DNA of 64,000 bases from Pelomonas sp. Root405 (lineage in GTDB: Bacteria; Pseudomonadota; Gammaproteobacteria; Burkholderiales; Burkholderiaceae_C), in the NCBI RefSeq assembly GCF_001425165.1, contig NZ_LMDU01000011.1:372058-436057 (forward strand), in the 5' to 3' direction. Below are positions 59,987-64,000 of this stretch, piece after piece. The position numbers were made by a program, and so were the translations under genes. Each line of letters opens with the position of its first letter. The stretch's first letter is position 1. The notes beneath the pieces are model-generated. The model had not been told where the DNA came from. It did not search any database and worked only from the letters and a program-made list of their open reading frames with translations.

Positions 59987-61198
59987 ATGCAATCCACCCC
60001 ACGCTTCAACCGCCGCCTCGGCATCATCGTTGGCGCCATTGCCCTCGCCGGCCTCGGCGCCGTCGGCTTCGCGCAGTTCGGGCAGCCGGCGCTGGCCAAC
60101 GCCGGTCCCACCGCGCCGCCGGCCACGCCGGTGTCCGTGGCGCAAGTCGTCAGCCAGGACGTGGCGGCCTGGAATGAGTTCTCCGGCCGGCTCGAAGCCG
60201 TGGAGCGCGTGGACGTGCGGGCCCGCGTGTCGGGCGCCGTGCAGCAGCTGCACTTCCGCGAGGGCAGCCTCGTGAAGGCGGGCGATCTGCTCGTCACCAT
60301 CGACCCCGCACCCTACCAGGCCGAAGTCGCCCGCTTTGAGGCGCAGGTCGCTGCAGCCCAGGCGCGCGTGACCTATTCGCAAAGCGAGGCCGCAAGGGCC
60401 AAGGCGCTGTGGGAAGACCGTGCCGTGGCCCGCCGCGAGTTTGACGAGAAGGACAACGCTGCCCGCGAGGCCGCCGCCAACCTGCGCGCCGCGCAGGCCG
60501 CGCTGCAGTCGGCGCAGTTGAGCCTGGGCTACACGCAGGTGCGTGCGCCTGTGGCAGGTCGCGTCGGCAAGATTGAGGTAACGCAGGGCAATCTCGTCGC
60601 CGCCGGTGCCGGCGCGCCCGTGCTGACGACGCTGGTGTCGGTGAGCCCGATCTACGCGAGCTTCGACGCCGACGAGAAGGTCGTGCGTGAGGCGCTGGCG
60701 TCATTGCCCAACGGCGCTGAGGAGCGGCGCGGCATCGAGCGCATTCCCGTCGAAATGCTGGCGGGGACGGACAAGTCCACCTCCGGTCGGTTGCAGCTCA
60801 TTGACAACCAGGTCGATGCCAAGAGCGGCACGCTGCGCGTGCGCGCGGTCTTCGACAACAAGGATGGCGGCCTGATGCCGGGCCAGTTCGCCAAGCTGCG
60901 CCTCGGCCAGGCGAAGAACGAAGCGGGCCTGCTGGTGAACGAGCGCGCCGTCGGCACCGATCAGGACAAGCGTTACGTCATCGTCGTCGGCGCCGGCAAC
61001 CAGGCCGAGTGGCGGCCGGTGACGCTGGGCGCCAACGTGAACGGTCTGCGCGTCGTGACCAGCGGCCTGAAGGCCGGTGAGCGCGTCGTCGTCGGCGGCG
61101 TGCAGCGGGTGCGGCCGGGCTCGGTCCTCGCACCCAAGGACGTGGCGATGGATGCCAAGCCCGAACTGCAAGCGCAACTCGCGGCCAAGGCCTCCTGA
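59987..61198 (+). CDS. mexE: RND efflux pump periplasmic adaptor (MexE-like)
   Basis: A 403-residue membrane fusion protein bridging the inner-membrane pump and an outer-membrane channel. Segments: one N-terminal anchor (IIVGAIALAGLGAVGF), a lipoyl domain (EFSGRLEAVERVDVRARVSG), a coiled-coil hairpin and LSLGYTQVRAPVAGRVGKIEV. Its closest pattern is MexE. The ATG at 59987 has GGGAG upstream. It is separated from mexF by 88 bp with a nested hairpin. No outer-membrane factor gene is seen within the window. Confidence 0.92.
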   Translation: MQSTPRFNRRLGIIVGAIALAGLGAVGFAQFGQPALANAGPTAPPATPVSVAQVVSQDVAAWNEFSGRLEAVERVDVRARVSGAVQQLHFREGSLVKAGDLLVTIDPAPYQAEVARFEAQVAAAQARVTYSQSEAARAKALWEDRAVARREFDEKDNAAREAAANLRAAQAALQSAQLSLGYTQVRAPVAGRVGKIEVTQGNLVAAGAGAPVLTTLVSVSPIYASFDADEKVVREALASLPNGAEERRGIERIPVEMLAGTDKSTSGRLQLIDNQVDAKSGTLRVRAVFDNKDGGLMPGQFAKLRLGQAKNEAGLLVNERAVGTDQDKRYVIVVGAGNQAEWRPVTLGANVNGLRVVTSGLKAGERVVVGGVQRVRPGSVLAPKDVAMDAKPELQAQLAAKAS

Positions 61199-61219
61199 CC
61201 TAGCGCCCCACCCTCCGTA

Positions 61220-61269
61220 GCAAGCCCTGCGACCAGGCCGGTTTTCACCGGCCTGAGGGGACGGCTTGC
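61220..61269 (+). promoter_or_regulatory. Nested hairpin between mexE and mexF
   Basis: Inner stem CAGGCCGG / CCGGCCTG (61234-61241, 61248-61255; loop TTTTCA) and an outer stem GCAAGCC / GGCTTGC (61220-61226, 61263-61269). Without a T run after it, termination is not predicted. It may protect mRNA or set the adaptor-to-pump ratio. Confidence 0.65.
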
Positions 61270-61286
61270 CTTCAGAAAGAAGAAAA

Positions 61287-64000
61287 ATGAACTTCTCCAA
61301 ATTTTTCATCGACCGCCCGATCTTTGCGGGCGTGCTGTCGCTGCTGATCTTCATCGGCGGCCTGCTGTCGATCCGCGCGCTGCCGATCTCGGAATACCCA
61401 GACGTCGTGCCGCCCTCGGTCGTCGTGCGCGCCCAGTACCCGGGCGCCAATCCCAAGGTCATCGCCGAGACGGTGGCCACGCCGCTCGAAGAAGCCATCA
61501 ACGGCACCGAGGACATGCTCTACATGAGCAGCCAGGCGACCACCGACGGCCTGATGACGCTGACCGTCAGCTTCAAGCTCGGCACCGACCCCGACAAGGC
61601 CCAGCAACTGGTGCAGAACCGCGTCTCACAGGCCGAGGCGCGGCTGCCCGAGGAGGTCAAGCGCCTGGGCGTGACGACGGTCAAGAGCAGCCCCGACCTG
61701 ACCATGGTCGTGCACCTGACCTCGCCCAACGACCGCTACGACATGACCTACCTGCGCAACTACGCGCTGCTCAACGTCAAGGACCGCCTCGCGCGCATCC
61801 AGGGCGTCGGCCAGGTGCAGTTGTTCGGCTCGGGCGACTACTCGATGCGCATCTGGCTGGACCCGCAGAAGGTGGCCGAGCACGGCCTGTCGGCCAGCGA
61901 CGTGGTGGCCGCCATCCGCAGCCAGAACGTGCAGGCCGCAGCCGGCGTGGTGGGCGCATCGCCGGGGTTGCAGGGCATCGACCTGCAACTGTCCGTCAAC
62001 GCTCAGGGCCGCTTGCAGTCGGTCGAGGAGTTCGGCGACATCATTGTGAAGAGCGGTGCTAACGGTGCCGTCACGCGGCTGCGTGACCTGGGCCGCCTGG
62101 AACTCGGCGCGTCGGAATACGCGCTGCGCTCCCTGCTCGACAACAAGCCCGCCGTCGCGGTGCCGGTCTTCCAGGCCCCGGGCGGCAACGCGCTGGACAT
62201 CTCCAAGAACGTGCGCGCCACGATGTCCGAGCTGAAGGCCGCGATGCCCGAGGGCGTGGACTACACCATCGTCTACGACCCGACACAGTTCGTGCGCGCG
62301 TCCATCGAATCCGTCATCCACACGCTGCTCGAAGCCGTCGCGCTGGTGGTGCTGGTCGTCATCCTGTTCCTGCAGACCTGGCGCGCGTCCATCATCCCGC
62401 TGCTGGCCGTGCCGGTGTCCATCGTCGGCACCTTTGCCGTCATGCACGGCTTCGGCTTCTCGATCAACGCGCTGAGCCTGTTCGGCCTGGTCCTGGCCAT
62501 CGGCATCGTCGTCGACGACGCCATCGTGGTGGTGGAGAACGTGGAGCGCAACATCGCGTCGGGCCTGTCGCCCCGCGAAGCGACCTACCAGGCGATGCGC
62601 GAGGTCTCCGGGCCCATCGTCGCCATCGCGCTGACGCTGATTGCGGTCTTCGTGCCGCTGGCCTTCATCACCGGCCTGACGGGCCAGTTCTACAAGCAGT
62701 TCGCGCTCACCATCGCCATCTCGACGGTGATCTCGGCGATCAATTCGCTGACGTTGTCGCCCGCGCTCGCTGCCCTGCTGCTCAAGGGCCACGACGCGCC
62801 CAAGGACGCGCTGACGCGCGGCATGGACAAGGTCTTCGGCCGCTTCTTCGCGGGCTTCAACCGCCTGTTCACCAGCAGCTCCGAGAAGTACGGTAGCGGC
62901 GTGAAGACGCTGATGTCGCGCAAGGCGCTGATGATGGTCATCTACCTGGCCCTCGTCGCAGCCACGGCCGGCCTGTTCAAGGCCGTGCCCGGCGGCTTCG
63001 TGCCGGGGCAGGACAAGCAGTACCTGATCGGCTTCGCCCAGCTGCCCGACGGCGCCACGCTCGACCGCACCGAGGACGTCATCCGCCGCATGACCGACAT
63101 CACGCTGAAGACGCCGGGGGTCGAGCATGCGGTCGCCTTCCCGGGCCTGTCGATCAACGGCTTCACGAACAGCTCCAGCTCGGGCATCGTGTTTGCGACG
63201 CTCAAGCCGTTCAGCGAGCGCAAGACGAAGGACTTGTCGGCTGGCGCCATTGCCGGCTCGCTGAACGGGCAATACGGCGCCATCGAAGACGCCTTCATCG
63301 TCATGTTCCCGCCGCCGCCGGTGCAAGGCCTGGGCACGACGGGCGGCTTCAAGCTGCAGCTGCAGGACCGCGGCGGCGTGGGCTACGAGGTGATGGACCA
63401 GGCGGTCAAGGCCTTCATGGCCAAGGCCGGTACGACACCCGAACTGGCCGGCCTCTTCTCCAGCTACCAGGTCAACGTGCCGCAGCTGTTTGCCGACCTC
63501 GACCGCACCCGCGCCCGCCAGCTCGGCGTGGCCGTGACGGACGTGTTCGACACGATGCAGATCTACCTCGGCAGCCTGTACGTGAACGACTTCAACCAGT
63601 TCGGCCGCACCTATTCCGTTCGCGTGCAGGCCGACGCGCCCTACCGCGCCCGCGCCGAGGACATCGGCTCGCTGAAGGTGCGTTCGTCGTCGGGCGAGAT
63701 GGTGCCGCTGTCTGCCGTGATGAAGGTCAAGCCCAGCTTCGGCCCCGAGCGCGCGATGCGCTACAACGGCTTCCTGGCCGCCGACATCAACGGCGGCGCC
63801 GCGCCCGGCTTCTCGTCGGGCCAGGCGCAGGCCGCCGTGGAGCGCATTGCCGCCGAGACGCTGCCCCCGGGCGTCGGCTTCGAGTGGACCGACCTGACCT
63901 ACCAGGAAAAGATCGCCGGCAACTCGGGCGCCTGGGTCTTCCCGCTGGCCATCCTGCTGGTCTTCCTCGTACTCGCCGCGCAGTACGAAAGCCTGACGCT
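61287..64000 (+). CDS. mexF: RND efflux pump inner-membrane transporter (MexF-like), partial
   Basis: The first ~904 codons of an RND permease; the gene continues beyond the window. It starts MNFSKFFIDRPIFAGVLSLL and matches MexF closely through TLSPALAALLLKG, PGVEHAVAFPGLSINGFTN and FVLAAQYES near the edge. The proton-relay motif GIVVDDAIVVVENVERNI is in TM4. Expected to export antimicrobials in exchange for protons. RBS AAGAAG precedes the ATG. A resistance phenotype cannot be claimed from sequence. Confidence 0.95.
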   Translation, partial: MNFSKFFIDRPIFAGVLSLLIFIGGLLSIRALPISEYPDVVPPSVVVRAQYPGANPKVIAETVATPLEEAINGTEDMLYMSSQATTDGLMTLTVSFKLGTDPDKAQQLVQNRVSQAEARLPEEVKRLGVTTVKSSPDLTMVVHLTSPNDRYDMTYLRNYALLNVKDRLARIQGVGQVQLFGSGDYSMRIWLDPQKVAEHGLSASDVVAAIRSQNVQAAAGVVGASPGLQGIDLQLSVNAQGRLQSVEEFGDIIVKSGANGAVTRLRDLGRLELGASEYALRSLLDNKPAVAVPVFQAPGGNALDISKNVRATMSELKAAMPEGVDYTIVYDPTQFVRASIESVIHTLLEAVALVVLVVILFLQTWRASIIPLLAVPVSIVGTFAVMHGFGFSINALSLFGLVLAIGIVVDDAIVVVENVERNIASGLSPREATYQAMREVSGPIVAIALTLIAVFVPLAFITGLTGQFYKQFALTIAISTVISAINSLTLSPALAALLLKGHDAPKDALTRGMDKVFGRFFAGFNRLFTSSSEKYGSGVKTLMSRKALMMVIYLALVAATAGLFKAVPGGFVPGQDKQYLIGFAQLPDGATLDRTEDVIRRMTDITLKTPGVEHAVAFPGLSINGFTNSSSSGIVFATLKPFSERKTKDLSAGAIAGSLNGQYGAIEDAFIVMFPPPPVQGLGTTGGFKLQLQDRGGVGYEVMDQAVKAFMAKAGTTPELAGLFSSYQVNVPQLFADLDRTRARQLGVAVTDVFDTMQIYLGSLYVNDFNQFGRTYSVRVQADAPYRARAEDIGSLKVRSSSGEMVPLSAVMKVKPSFGPERAMRYNGFLAADINGGAAPGFSSGQAQAAVERIAAETLPPGVGFEWTDLTYQEKIAGNSGAWVFPLAILLVFLVLAAQYESLT

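Noticed and set aside
61626-63326. A 566-codon minus-strand frame inside mexF
   Set aside because: The opposite strand encodes an unmistakable RND transporter, and the frame has no family similarity.

Overview
The window is GC-rich (roughly 65-70% by eye), gene-dense DNA without rRNA, tRNA, prophage, IS element or CRISPR array. The gene set points to a betaproteobacterium of the order Burkholderiales, probably near Rubrivivax, Leptothrix or Roseateles. It includes DUF3567, the SpecificRecomb membrane protein, a fused indolepyruvate ferredoxin oxidoreductase and a MexEF-type pump. The placement is an inference from protein content. It reads as ordinary chromosome.

Layout. 0-5.6 kb: a nucleoside hydrolase coupled to a shrunken FAH-family protein, a frameshifted DUF3108 gene, DUF3567 and a tandem AAA+ ATPase. 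5.5-9.0 kb: GNAT/XRE-cupin pair, a questin-oxidase-like gene divergent from soxR, and fpr. 9.1-15 kb: a LytS/LytTR-type two-component operon with a small membrane protein, then alkB, cytochrome b561 and two YceI genes. 15-19 kb: a TRAP transporter (dctP-dctQ-dctM). 19-25.6 kb: EamA exporter, solute-binding protein, lipoprotein-like gene, indolepyruvate oxidoreductase with a divergent Lrp regulator. 25.7-32 kb: two c-di-GMP proteins, eamA, a PEP-mutase-like enzyme and mgsA. 32-41 kb: FAD protein, GFA, GST, DUF427, mltA, SpecificRecomb, apaG, a second solute-binding protein, tag. 41-44 kb: three fasciclin genes divergent from a TetR regulator. 44-51 kb: rpe, a tyrosine phosphatase, psuG-psuK, alaC and gph. 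51.3-57 kb: trp locus with a leader peptide and attenuator, trpE-trpG-ltaE-dinB-trpD-trpC. 57-64 kb: ung, a LysR regulator, an alpha/beta-hydrolase pseudoenzyme and mexE-mexF; mexF runs off the window end.

Two patterns cut across the genes. First, five copies of a polar 95-200 bp intergenic repeat begin 0-7 nt after a stop codon, always with the same end facing the gene. The repeat carries a central hairpin whose two arms change together. Second, most convergent gene pairs have stop codons that touch or overlap (TGATCA three times, CTAG, TTAA, or 10-17 bp overlaps). The remaining pairs are separated by a repeat, by a palindrome or by one ordinary hairpin.

Other regulatory architecture worth attention: a trpL peptide with three Trp codons starting almost at the predicted transcription start; a TetR-type operator inside the fasciclin promoter; and a SoxR-like box between soxR and the questin oxidase gene. 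Three small proteins of 54, 35 and 52 codons are proposed.
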